A stretch of 64,000 nucleotides of DNA from Saprospiraceae bacterium UBA6168 (GCA_002435785.1 DIUC01000066.1:84027-148026); one strand, 5' to 3'. Positions 33,564 through 41,829 are shown, numbered from the stretch's first letter. A program made the numbers and translations. Notes: generated by a model not told the origin, from the letters alone.

Positions 33564-34703
33564 ATGAAAATCCTATACGCCATACAAGGCACCGGCAACG
33601 GCCACCTCAGCCGGGCGAGGGACATCGTGCCTGTCCTCTCCCAGCTCGGCGAACTCGACATTCTCGTTAGCGGCATACAGGCCGATGTGGCATTCCCGTT
33701 CCCGGTGAAGTACCGCTTCCGGGGCATGAGCTTTATTTTTGGGAAAAAAGGCGGCGTGGACGTGCTGGCCACTTATCGCAGCAGCAACATCAAGCAGTTG
33801 CTGGAAGAGATAAACAGCCTGCCCGTGGAGGACTACCACTTGGTCATCAACGACTTCGAGCCGGTGAGCGCCTGGGCCTGTTATAATAAAGGTGTGCCCT
33901 GTATCGGCCTCAGCCACCAAGCGGCCGTGATGGACAAAAAAGCGCCCAAGCCCAAGCGCTTTGACCCTGTCGGGAAAATCACGCTGAAGAACTACGCCCC
34001 CATCACCCACCGCTACGGCTTCCACTTCCAGCGGTATGCCGAGGGCATTTTCACCCCCGTCATCCGGCAGGAAATTCGACAACTAAACGCCAGCGACAAA
34101 GGCCACTACACCGTTTATTTGCCCGCCTACGCCGACAAGCGAATACTGAAGGTGCTGTCGCAATTCCCCGAAACCCGCTGGGTGGTGTTCTCGAAGCACG
34201 GCAAGGAGCCACGCACGGAGGGCAACGTCAGCTTCCAGCCCATCAACAACGAGGCGTTCATCGGCAGCTTGGCCAATGCGAGGGGCGTGCTTTGCGGGGC
34301 AGGTTTCGAGACGCCCGCCGAGGCACTTTACCTGGGCAAAAAGCTGATGGTCATCCCCATGAAGGGCCAGTACGAGCAGCAGTGCAATGCCGCTGCCTTG
34401 AAGCAGATGGGCGTGCCCGTCATCAAAAGTTTGAAGAAAAAATATGCCGATGTGATTGCCGTATGGCTCGCAGATTCCTCCATCGTGCTGGCCGATTATC
34501 CCGATGAAACGGCGCAAATCCTAAGGATGGTGGTGGAAAAACATGCAGCGAAGCCGCCTATTGCCGACGCTCCCATTTCACCCAAAATCACCGGAGTAAA
34601 AGACTTCAAAAAGCTGACCCGCTGGAAGATTTTAGCGGAGATTGCGGAGCGAAACCTGCCGCTTACGAGGGGAATGAAGCGGGTTTTGCGCAAGCGTAAA
34701 TGA
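33564..34703 (+). CDS. MurG-like glycosyltransferase family protein
   Basis: The ATG at 33564 (MKILYAIQGTGNGHLSRARD) gives 379 residues with the two-domain GT-B outline. The N-terminal GNGHLSRA loop is typical of the Glyco_trans_1_3/MurG-like group. The C-terminal donor site is GAGFETPAEALYLGKKLMVIP followed by GQYEQQCNAAALKQMG. Proteins of this type (COG1819-like) transfer sugars to lipids or other acceptors. No polysaccharide cluster lies nearby to define the substrate. The basic C-terminus (RGMKRVLRKRK) may touch the membrane. Confidence 0.82.
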   Translation: MKILYAIQGTGNGHLSRARDIVPVLSQLGELDILVSGIQADVAFPFPVKYRFRGMSFIFGKKGGVDVLATYRSSNIKQLLEEINSLPVEDYHLVINDFEPVSAWACYNKGVPCIGLSHQAAVMDKKAPKPKRFDPVGKITLKNYAPITHRYGFHFQRYAEGIFTPVIRQEIRQLNASDKGHYTVYLPAYADKRILKVLSQFPETRWVVFSKHGKEPRTEGNVSFQPINNEAFIGSLANARGVLCGAGFETPAEALYLGKKLMVIPMKGQYEQQCNAAALKQMGVPVIKSLKKKYADVIAVWLADSSIVLADYPDETAQILRMVVEKHAAKPPIADAPISPKITGVKDFKKLTRWKILAEIAERNLPLTRGMKRVLRKRK

Positions 34704-34759
34704 TGTTTTTACGCTTCGCAAATAGGTTCACTAATCCGACCAAAGCGGTTGATGGGGTT

Positions 34760-34825
34760 ATGTAATTTCAAAATAAGTTTCATGTAATTTCAAAATAACG
34801 TCCATGCAATTTCAAAATTTAGGCT
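34760..34825 (+). repeat. Three 22-bp direct repeats before the second AAA_14 gene
   Basis: Units 34760-34781, 34782-34803 and 34804-34825 follow each other without gaps. All share ATG, then T/C, then AATTTCAAAAT; the last 6 to 7 bases vary. The 22-base period is two helical turns. A near-consensus -7 element (TTTCTTTG, 34826-34833) follows at once, and the ATG is 14 bases further. The layout parallels the array before the first AAA_14 gene, with a different sequence and period. Confidence 0.75.
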
Positions 34826-34846
34826 TTTCTTTGTAAGAAAAAGCGC

Positions 34847-35998
34847 ATGTCCTATGTAAAACGTGAAATCGAAGCAGCAATTCAATCCCTATCGGGGAAG
34901 TACCCGATTTTGGCTATCACTGGGCCACGCCAATCTGGAAAGACAACGCTTTTGAAAAGCATGTTCCCTGGCTACCAGTACGTTAGCTTGGAGGATACCA
35001 ACCAGCGCAGTTTCGCACAGGACGACCCTGTTGGTTTTCTGAAAAGGTACTCGGAGAAAATAATTTTTGATGAAGTGCAGCGGGTGCCAAACTTGTTTTC
35101 TTTCCTACAAACCATCGTTGACGAAAGTCGGCAGATGGGCCAGTTTATCCTGTCCGGTTCGCAAAACTTCCACTTGATGGAGCGCATCACGCAGAGTTTG
35201 GCGGGCAGGGTGGCCATCTTCAAACTGCTCCCATTCGACAATGAAGAACTGAAAGAGGCGGGACTATTGCCCGAAGACTGGAAGTCGTTGATTGTCAAGG
35301 GTTTTTATCCAGCGATATATGACCGTGAACTCGATTCTGCGATATTTTACGCCAACTATCTACAAACCTACATAGACCGTGACGTGACCGAGCTGACTAA
35401 GGTACAGGACCTGAAATTGTTCCGCAACTTCCTCGGACTTTGCGCAGCCCGCATTGGTCAGATGCTCAACCTTTCAAATCTGGCCAATGAGTGTGGAATT
35501 TCGCAGCCAACTGTCAAGGCTTGGCTTTCCATCCTGGAGAGCAGCTATATCGTTTTTCAGTTGCAGCCTTATTTTGAGAATTTCAGCAAACGGATAGTGA
35601 AGACCCCAAAACTCTATTTTTATGACACGGGGCTGGCAGCCTTCCTTTTGGGCTTACGCAAAGCGGAAGACCTCGACAACCAAACCTTGGTCGGAAGCCT
35701 GTTCGAGAACATGGTCATTGCCGATGCAATAAAGAAAAACCACCACCAGTACCAGTTGCTTGATTATTGGTTTTGGCGGGACTCAAACGGTGCAGAGATT
35801 GACCTGATGACCAAACGGGGGGGCGGGTTTGATATTTACGAAGTAAAATCAACGCAAACGGTGCTGCCCCAGCATTTTTCTGGCTTGGACGCCTTTGCAG
35901 GAATTGCCGGGGACAGGGTTAGGACAAAAACCCTCATATATGGCGGTACCGATACGCATGACCGCACAAACTACAAGGTTCGGGGGTGGGTGGGATAA
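34847..35998 (+). CDS. AAA_14/DUF4143 family ATPase, second copy in the window
   Basis: A 383-residue relative of the ATPase at 1431-2789. It begins MSYVKREIEAAIQSLSGKYP with P-loop ILAITGPRQSGKTTLLKS, Walker B EKIIFDEVQRVP, sensor QFILSGSQNFHLM, then a winged-helix-like stretch (LSNLANECGISQPTVKAWLSIL). The C-terminal DUF4143 part has YWFWRDSNGAEIDLMTKR and FDIYEVKSTQTVLP, the nuclease-like E...D...ExK pattern. The two proteins are divergent subfamilies, since this one is shorter and has a clear helix-turn-helix. The function is unknown. Its direct repeats suggest self-regulated expression. Confidence 0.88.
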   Translation: MSYVKREIEAAIQSLSGKYPILAITGPRQSGKTTLLKSMFPGYQYVSLEDTNQRSFAQDDPVGFLKRYSEKIIFDEVQRVPNLFSFLQTIVDESRQMGQFILSGSQNFHLMERITQSLAGRVAIFKLLPFDNEELKEAGLLPEDWKSLIVKGFYPAIYDRELDSAIFYANYLQTYIDRDVTELTKVQDLKLFRNFLGLCAARIGQMLNLSNLANECGISQPTVKAWLSILESSYIVFQLQPYFENFSKRIVKTPKLYFYDTGLAAFLLGLRKAEDLDNQTLVGSLFENMVIADAIKKNHHQYQLLDYWFWRDSNGAEIDLMTKRGGGFDIYEVKSTQTVLPQHFSGLDAFAGIAGDRVRTKTLIYGGTDTHDRTNYKVRGWVG

Positions 35999-36036
35999 GC
36001 GTTGCCGCCGGGCAGTGCCCAGCGGCAACGCTCCTG

Positions 36037-37173
36037 TCAATACGCCGGAACTGATGAGTCCACCTCTTTCGCCCAAGCCAGTATCCCCCCCTTCAGGTTG
36101 TACAGGTTCTCGAGCCCGAACTGGTCTTCCAGTTCCCGGATGGCCTTGGCGCTTCGTACGCCGCTTCGGCAGTGCACGACCACTTTCTTTTCCTTCGCAA
36201 TGCGGTGGGCGGCGGCGCTGACCGTTCCGAGCGGAATGAGTTCGCCGTCGAGGTTGGCGGTGGCGAACTCGTGAGGCTCCCGCACGTCAATCAACTGAAA
36301 ATCTGCGCCTTGCACTTGCCATTCGTAGAGTTCTTGCACGGTGATTTCCTTTACTGGCCGCAGCTCTCCGGGTGATTCGATGCCACAGAACTGCTCGTAG
36401 TTGATGAGTTCCGTGATGGTCGTGGCCGGATTTTTCTGCACCTTTAATATACGTGTGGTGAAGCTCGCCGCATCAAACAGGAAAAGCCGTCCGGCCAATG
36501 GTTCGCCCACACCCGTCAGCACCTTGATGACTTCGCTGGCCTGCATGGAGCCGATGATGCCGGGCAGTACGCCGAGCACGCCGCCTTCGGCGCAATTGGG
36601 CACAAGGCCCGGCGGTGGCGGTTCTGGGAACATGTCCCGGTAGTTGGGGCCACGCTCACCGTCGGCCTGCGGGTAATTGAACACGGAGACCTGCCCCTCG
36701 AATTGAAAGATGGAGGCATAGACGTTTACCTTTCCAGCCAGCACACAAGCGTCGTTCACGAGATAGCGGGTGGGGAAATTGTCGGTGCCATCGGCCACCA
36801 CGTCGTAGTCCTTGACGAGTTCCAGCGCATTTTCACGGGTGAAACGGGTCTTGTACACCACGATGTCAAGGTGCGGGTTGAGGGCCAGCAGGCGCTCCTT
36901 GGCCGTTTCCGCCTTTGACCTGCCGATGTCGGCGGTGGTAAAAAGCACCTGCCGTTGGAGGTTGCTGTCGTCCACCGTATCGAAGTCCACGATGCCGATA
37001 TGGCCGACCCCTGCGGCGGCAAGGTAGAGCAGCACCGGGCTGCCGAGGCCACCGCTGCCGATAACGAGCACCCGGCCCGCCTTGAGTTTTTCTTGTCCGG
37101 GCAAGCCGAATTCGGGTATGGCGATGTGCCGTGCGTACCGGCCGATTTCGGCGGGAGAAAGGTTGGTGTTCAT
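36037..37173 (-). CDS. moeZ: MoeZ-like sulfur-carrier adenylyltransferase with rhodanese domain
   Basis: The ATG at 37173 (MNTNLSPAEIGRYARHIAIP) gives 378 residues. The E1-like ThiF/MoeB domain has VLVIGSGGLGSPVLLYLAAAG, DFDTVDDSNLQRQ, ADGTDNFPTRYLVND and the Cys of VNYEQFCGIESPG-like position. The C-terminal rhodanese domain has the sulfur-carrying Cys in VVVHCRSGVRSAKAI. The zinc-binding CxxC pairs of E. coli MoeB are absent, as in MoeZ-like members. It would adenylate the glycine tail of the carrier encoded just upstream and then load sulfur on it, acting last in the order cysM, JAMM gene, carrier gene, moeZ. Confidence 0.88.
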   Translation of the reverse strand: MNTNLSPAEIGRYARHIAIPEFGLPGQEKLKAGRVLVIGSGGLGSPVLLYLAAAGVGHIGIVDFDTVDDSNLQRQVLFTTADIGRSKAETAKERLLALNPHLDIVVYKTRFTRENALELVKDYDVVADGTDNFPTRYLVNDACVLAGKVNVYASIFQFEGQVSVFNYPQADGERGPNYRDMFPEPPPPGLVPNCAEGGVLGVLPGIIGSMQASEVIKVLTGVGEPLAGRLFLFDAASFTTRILKVQKNPATTITELINYEQFCGIESPGELRPVKEITVQELYEWQVQGADFQLIDVREPHEFATANLDGELIPLGTVSAAAHRIAKEKKVVVHCRSGVRSAKAIRELEDQFGLENLYNLKGGILAWAKEVDSSVPAY

Positions 37174-37252
37174 TTTTGAAAGGATTAAAGGAATGAGGGA
37201 TTGGAGGATTGAATATTGACCCTCCCGTTTTCTCAAGTCCTGTGTTTCAAAT

Positions 37253-37531
37253 TCAATTAATGCCTCCGGCAATTGCCGGCACGATGCTAATCACTGCATT
37301 TGAAGAAACCGTAGTTGCCCCTTTTTCGAGGGAATTGATGTCGTCCTCGCCAAGATACACCCGGATGAAGGAGCGGATATTGCGGCTGTCGTCGAACAAG
37401 TGGCGCTCCAATCCGCTATGGGCCTGGGCCAGTTGCTCGATGGCTTCCTGGACGGTGCCGCCAGAGGTTTCAAAAACGCTGGTGTTGTCGGTAAATTTAC
37501 GCAAAGGCGTCGGGATGATAATTTTTGCCAT
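37253..37531 (-). CDS. cysO: CysO/MoaD-like sulfur carrier with a GG-Ile-Asn tail
   Basis: This 92-residue ubiquitin-fold carrier starts MAKIIIPTPLRKFTDNTSVF, has GTVQEAIEQLAQAHSGLERH in the middle and ends VPAIAGGIN. The codons GGA GGC ATT AAT followed by TGA were checked on the minus strand. Most MoaD, ThiS and CysO proteins end exactly at GlyGly; here two residues follow. In the thioquinolobactin carrier QbsE, residues after GlyGly must be removed by a JAMM peptidase before activation. The JAMM gene next door could do the same here and could also release cysteine from the carrier. The pathway role is inferred from the neighbours. Confidence 0.85.
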   Translation of the reverse strand: MAKIIIPTPLRKFTDNTSVFETSGGTVQEAIEQLAQAHSGLERHLFDDSRNIRSFIRVYLGEDDINSLEKGATTVSSNAVISIVPAIAGGIN

Positions 37532-37535
37532 TTTT

Positions 37536-37623
37536 TTATGAAGGTTTAGCGGGTTTATGGAGGTTTAGGAGGTTTAATCGGGCAGTCGGCACAAGCCAAC
37601 TAAACCTTCTAAACCCACTAAAC
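37536..37623. repeat. GGTTTAG tandem repeat folded as inverted repeat
   Basis: Degenerate GGTTTAGxx units on the left and CTAAACCTT units on the right pair over about 35 bases. The element occupies the whole 95-base gap between the JAMM and carrier genes. Shorter blocks with related units lie at 39128-39168 (before cysM). Confidence 0.6.
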
Positions 37624-37626
37624 CTT

Positions 37627-38070
37627 CTAAACCTCGACATTTACAATTACAGTTTCTTCCAAAAACTCCCGCTCCTCGTCCCTCAACCGCCAGCTTTTCA
37701 GGTCGGCCACTTCACCGTCCATTACCGACACGATGACGTAAGAGAAATAGGGCATGGCCTCCGCCAAGTCATGCTCGGAAGCAATGGCCGGGTGGTTGGG
37801 GTGGGAGTGATAGACGCCGAGGAGCGTCGTGTCGTTTTGCAGGGCAAACTGCTCCGCCCGCAGGTAGTCCAGCGGCGAAATCTCAAAGCGGCGGCGCTGG
37901 TCGCCCTCCTTGCTATTGCTCACGGGTACGGCAAGCGTGATTTGCCTGCTGCCATCCGCCGCCTCTGTTCCATAGAGGAAGCCGCAGCACTCGTTTGGAA
38001 AGGCTTCGATGCCATCGGCGTTGATGGTTTCTACGGCTTCTTCGCTAATGTAGACGCTAAATTTGCTCAT
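37627..38070 (-). CDS. mec: JAMM-type metallopeptidase, Mec-like
   Basis: A 147-residue MPN+ domain protein with the complete JAMM zinc site: Glu in AFPNECCGFLYG, and the motif GVYHSHPNHPAIASEHD (HSHP, then Asp ten residues after the second His). Mec of Mycobacterium cleaves cysteine from the CysO-cysteine adduct, and QbsD trims the tail of a related carrier. Both activities are possible here, since the carrier next door has two residues after its GlyGly. It lies between cysM and the carrier gene on the same strand. Confidence 0.88.
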   Translation of the reverse strand: MSKFSVYISEEAVETINADGIEAFPNECCGFLYGTEAADGSRQITLAVPVSNSKEGDQRRRFEISPLDYLRAEQFALQNDTTLLGVYHSHPNHPAIASEHDLAEAMPYFSYVIVSVMDGEVADLKSWRLRDEEREFLEETVIVNVEV

Positions 38071-38085
38071 TATCGTGGGTTGAAT

Positions 38086-38180
38086 TGGTTAAACTTGTTA
38101 AATAGGTTGAACTTGGTTGAATTAGTAGAATTAAGCAGGCACGTCCCAACCACTTTTACCAATTCAACCAATTCCCCACT
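38086..38180. repeat. GGTTGAA/TTGGTT tandem repeat with inverted-repeat arms
   Basis: Degenerate units such as GGTTGAATTGGTT on the left and AATTCAACCAATT on the right form a fold-back element. It fills the 110-base gap between cysM and the JAMM gene. Confidence 0.55.
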
Positions 38181-39122
38181 TCAACTAAAAATCTTTACCA
38201 TCACCTCTGAGTATTTCTCGGCATTGTCGGCGAAGGTGGTGACGATGACGCCGGACTCGATTTGCTCCGCAACCTTGATGGCTCCCAGCAAGTTCGCAGC
38301 AGCGGATGGGCTGACGAGCAGGCCCTCCTGTTGCGCCAGCGTACGCACCATGTCATAAGACTCCATAGTCTCGATTTCGAGGAATCGGTCGGCCAAAGTG
38401 CTGTCGTAAATCTTCGGTACGATGGCGGTCTCCAGGTGCTTCCAACCTTCAAGGCCGTGCATGGGGTTGTCGGGCTGGAGCGCCACCAGTTCGAGGTCAG
38501 GGTTGAACTTCTTGAGGCCACGGCCCGTGCCTGTGAAGGTGCCAGTGGTACCCAAGCCCGCCACGAAATGGGTAATCTTGCCACAGGTCTGCTGCCAGAT
38601 TTCCGGGGCAGTGGTTTCGTAGTGCGCCCGCCAGTTGTGGTCGTTGGCGTACTGGTCGGCGTAGAAGTATAGTTCGGGCTGTTCCCTGTAAAGGCGCTTG
38701 GCTTCGAGTTGTGCGCCGTCTGTGCCATCGAAACGGGAGGTGAATACGATATTGACGCCGAAGGCTTGCAGGATGCGCTTGCGCTCCGGACTTGCGTTTT
38801 CGGGGAGGCAAAGCGTAACCGGGATTTTTAGCGCTGCGCAAATGGCGGCATAGGCGATTCCCGTGTTGCCGCTGGTGGCGTCGAGCAGGTGCTTGCCTTG
38901 GCCGAGCTGCCCGTCCCGAACGGCGTTCTTGATGATGTTAAAAGCTGGGCGGGTCTTCACGCTGCCACCGAGCTGCTGCCATTCTAACTTGGCGAAGATG
39001 CGGACGCCAGGCTTTTGGAAGGCGTTGCGGATTTCGTACAGTGGCGTCTTGCCGACGAGTTGGCCGACTTGCAGCGTTTTCTCGGCTGATGTGGTGCTTG
39101 GTAAAAGCAGGGATGTGGTCAT
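38181..39122 (-). CDS. cysM: CysM-type O-phosphoserine/O-acetylserine sulfhydrylase
   Basis: A 313-residue fold-type II PLP enzyme with the PLP Lys in LGGSVKTRPAFNII, the substrate loop ATSGNTGIAYAA, and the phosphate loop AGLGTTGTFTGTG. The stretch KITHFVAGLGTTGT is close to the corresponding stretch of Mycobacterium CysM, which uses sulfur carried by CysO thiocarboxylate rather than free sulfide. The three genes downstream supply exactly the carrier, its activator and the releasing peptidase, which supports that mechanism here. The gene is first in the run, about 110 bases past a terminator-like hairpin in its leader. Confidence 0.9.
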   Translation of the reverse strand: MTTSLLLPSTTSAEKTLQVGQLVGKTPLYEIRNAFQKPGVRIFAKLEWQQLGGSVKTRPAFNIIKNAVRDGQLGQGKHLLDATSGNTGIAYAAICAALKIPVTLCLPENASPERKRILQAFGVNIVFTSRFDGTDGAQLEAKRLYREQPELYFYADQYANDHNWRAHYETTAPEIWQQTCGKITHFVAGLGTTGTFTGTGRGLKKFNPDLELVALQPDNPMHGLEGWKHLETAIVPKIYDSTLADRFLEIETMESYDMVRTLAQQEGLLVSPSAAANLLGAIKVAEQIESGVIVTTFADNAEKYSEVMVKIFS

Positions 39123-39177
39123 TTTTCTTAGGTTTAGATGGTTTAGACGGTTTAGATGGTTTAGGTTTGGCTACGTG

Positions 39178-39294
39178 CTAAACCGGTTTTACAACTAAAA
39201 CTTTCCAGACCTCCGGCCATTGCCAAAAACAAAAAAGCCTTCCCGTGGACACGGAAAGGCTTTTTTGAAAATAACAGATTATTGCACAATTCAT
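39178..39294 (-). other. Possible Cys-containing leader ORF upstream of cysM
   Basis: A 38-codon frame starts at the ATG at 39294 and begins MNCAIICYFQKSL; it holds three Cys codons (positions 3, 7 and 22) and ends 55 bases before cysM. Its middle lies under the terminator-like hairpin. It might be a cysteine-sensing leader, but Cys codons occur by chance and there is no comparison to support it. Confidence 0.2.
39231..39266 (-). terminator. Intrinsic-terminator-like hairpin in the cys leader
   Basis: Arms 39231-39247 and 39250-39266 pair at 16 of 17 positions. Read on the minus strand the stem is followed by a long U-run (TTTTTTGTTTTT). No minus-strand gene ends within the preceding 1.3 kb, so it probably acts as an attenuator of the cysM operon or ends a small leader RNA. 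On the plus strand the tail is only six T residues, and no plus-strand gene ends here. Confidence 0.65.
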
Positions 39295-39299
39295 CGCAA

Positions 39300-40626
39300 T
39301 GCTCCGCCGCCCTTCCTTGTCGGAATGGTACAGCAACAACAACATGCAGTGAAATGTATTTTTGTCATTTTTGAAATTTTGTAAAGCTCGAATAAGACAA
39401 GGTTACTTTCTAAAAGTTCAAAAGCTGTGCCAGAGGTTGGTCAGATTCTTTAGGCAAAATTGGCTAAAGGTAATCAATTCGACCCGCAGTTTGTTGATTA
39501 TCAAATGCTTATGCAAGAACTACTCCCGCTAACCAATCTACTGGAAAGCTCGAATTTTTCTCGGACTCATAAATATTTGTCAAAATAAGTATTAAAAAAA
39601 ATGCTTGAGGACTATACAAGAAATCAGAATTTCCCTACCTTGCACCCGAATTAGAACTCACACACCTTAGACACTCGTAAAATTTGACATCACGGCGACT
39701 ATAAAAGTCATCACTCACCAGTTTTTCAAAACTGAGTTTTCTACACGAAAGATTCACTATTGAACAAAGCAGGTATCCGATTCCCCTGCGACAAAAAATT
39801 TCCCAACTTCCGATTTCAAGCCCGACATAAGGGCGGCTCAAGGCTTACAAAGCGTTTGCGCCTGCATCCCAACCGATAAAGAAAAAGTATTGTCCTGACA
39901 TCGTTGTGCAAACTCCCGATGTTGGCCATGCTTGAAGATGCAATTTGTAATCCCTTGAGAACACGCAAGACCTCTTTCCGGGCAACCGGGAAGGGGTCCT
40001 GTATTTTTAGGGTATAGTTAAAGCCAATGTGCAGGATGGGAATCGAGTTAATGGTTTTGAATTTGGAGCAAGAGTTTGTCTTACCGCTATTTTGCAAGTC
40101 ACTGATTTTCAACCGTTTAATTGGTTGAAGATTGACCCTCCACGGCGGGAGTGAATGCTTAGATTTGATGCCTTGAAATTATTTTTTTACAAATACTTTG
40201 TGCTCTCGGTAAGAGCGGCTACTTTTGGCTCGATTTTTTAGTAATTGTTATTAAAATTCCTGTGAACATGAAAGGACTGTTATTTAACGCAAGAGCGTGA
40301 TGAGAAGCCGGAAAAGGACATCTAACCAATTAGCAACACCGTTTTTTTGTAAGTAAACTATCCTGACAACCGATTTGTAGTACAAAGACATTTCAACAAC
40401 CAATTGTAAGTCCGAGCTTCTCATCCATTTTTTTCAGTTGCCCTCCATGGTTCACTCCTGAATTTTTGTAATCGGTGGTGTTGCTTGCAATCTTGAAACT
40501 CATCTATCTGTAACTGCATGACAATCATGCAGTCCAATCTTGGTTTTGTTTTCCCGCAAAACAGGTTGGCTTAGTTCCGTCTTTTTCACCCCAATGAACA
40601 AAAGATGTAATCGGTTTTTGGGATAG
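39300..40626. other. Gene-poor A+T-rich region
   Basis: Over 1.3 kb I find no frame with recognisable motifs, no RNA gene and no insertion-sequence ends. Two short minus-strand frames (39635-39841 and 39816-40112) overlap, have odd composition and resemble nothing I know. The DNA may hold decayed genes, a regulatory RNA or simple spacer. Confidence 0.5.
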
Positions 40627-40660
40627 CCTCTCTCCAAGTTTTGGAGGGGGGTTTTTTTTT
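40627..40660 (+). terminator. Strong intrinsic terminator upstream of terC
   Basis: CCTCTCTCCAA (40627-40637) pairs with TTGGAGGGGGG (40641-40651) over 11 positions if G-U pairs are allowed, and nine T residues follow. No plus-strand gene is visible upstream, so it ends an unseen RNA or acts as a leader terminator for terC (ATG at 40812). Confidence 0.65.
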
Positions 40661-40811
40661 GCCCCAATGAATGGCTTCTGTACAGCGAATCACCTGCTTT
40701 GGTCGAAAATCGGGGTGGCCTGCCTTCCTGCCCTCCGTCAAGTACCCACCTTATTTTGTTTACCTTGCGCCACTTTTCCGAAAGGGTCTCTTTTCAACAA
40801 AAAATTATTGC

Positions 40812-41768
40812 ATGTTCGTTTGGATTGGCTTCTTGTTACTCATTTCCATCTTTTTGGCGCTCGACTTGGGCGTGTTCAACAAAGACCCGCACAAGATTAG
40901 CACCAAAGAGGCCCTGCGGTGGACGGCATTGTGGAGTTCCCTATCCGTGCTTTTCAGCGTGTTCATCTATTTTGCCTACGAGCGGCACTGGTTGGGCATC
41001 GGCCACTCCATCGGCCTGCCCTCCACCGGCTGGGACGCCGCACTCACCTATCTCACGGGCTATATCGTTGAACTGTCTTTGAGCTTGGACAATGTCTTCG
41101 TCATAGCAGTCATCTTTGGCTATTTCCACATTCCGCAGAAATACCAGCACCGGGTGCTGTTTTGGGGCATCCTTGGTGCCTTGTTTTTCCGTGGGGTCAT
41201 GATTGGCGCTGGCGCAATCCTGGTGCAGCAGTTTGACTGGATTATGTACGTTTTCGGCGTCATCCTACTCTGGACCGCCTGGAAGATGTACAAGTCTGGC
41301 GAGGAGGAAATACACCCAGAAAACAACCCCGTGGTGATGCAGCTCCGCAAGATATTGCCCGTGACCAAAAACATCCGGCGTGAGCATTTTTTTGTGAAAT
41401 GGAAAGGGAAAACCATTGCCATGACACCGCTTTTCGTGACGCTGGTGGTGGTGGAAACGACGGACATCATGTTCGCCTTCGACAGCATCCCCGCCATTTT
41501 CGCCATCACCAAAGACCCCTTCATCGTCTTCACCTCCAACATCTTCGCCATACTTGGCCTGCGGTCGCTGTACTTCGTACTGGCTTCTATGCTGGACAAG
41601 TTCGAGTACGTAAAGTACAGCCTCATCATCATACTAACCTACGTGGGCTTGAAAATGCTCATACTGCACCCGCTGCACATCGTGCTGCCGGAGTGGGTTT
41701 CCTTGGGCTTCATCGTGGTGGTACTGGGCAGTGGGATTTTGTACTCGATGTGGAAAGATAGGGATTGA
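40812..41768 (+). CDS. TerC-family membrane protein
   Basis: The frame is open from 40671, but the ATG at 40812 begins MFVWIGFLLLISIFLALDLG, the expected first membrane helix, giving 318 residues. Seven to nine membrane segments include the acidic family motifs ELSLSLDNVFVIAVIFGYF and VVETTDIMFAFDSIPAIFAI, thought to line a metal path. Relatives are implicated in tellurite resistance and in Mn2+ export or metal loading of secreted proteins. It is convergent with dcd; an inverted repeat spans both ends. Confidence 0.9.
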   Translation: MFVWIGFLLLISIFLALDLGVFNKDPHKISTKEALRWTALWSSLSVLFSVFIYFAYERHWLGIGHSIGLPSTGWDAALTYLTGYIVELSLSLDNVFVIAVIFGYFHIPQKYQHRVLFWGILGALFFRGVMIGAGAILVQQFDWIMYVFGVILLWTAWKMYKSGEEEIHPENNPVVMQLRKILPVTKNIRREHFFVKWKGKTIAMTPLFVTLVVVETTDIMFAFDSIPAIFAITKDPFIVFTSNIFAILGLRSLYFVLASMLDKFEYVKYSLIIILTYVGLKMLILHPLHIVLPEWVSLGFIVVVLGSGILYSMWKDRD

Positions 41769-41829
41769 GAATTTGAGGGGTTGAGAATTCGAGGGGGGGC
41801 CTACCTCAAACCCCCAAATTCTCAATCCC
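41761..41829. terminator. Inverted repeat shared by the 3' ends of terC and dcd
   Basis: The 15-base arms 41761-41775 and 41815-41829 are perfectly complementary, and the loop carries further G-rich and C-rich runs that can pair. The stop codons of both convergent genes lie in or beside the arms, so it probably ends transcription from both sides, although the U-runs are weak. Confidence 0.6.

Noticed and set aside
39635..40112. Two overlapping small minus-strand genes
   Set aside because: Composition is unlike the neighbouring genes, they overlap each other, and no motif or start signal supports them.
40400..40811. Manganese (yybP-ykoY) riboswitch before terC
   Set aside because: terC genes often have one, but I could not find the conserved sequence blocks in this leader.
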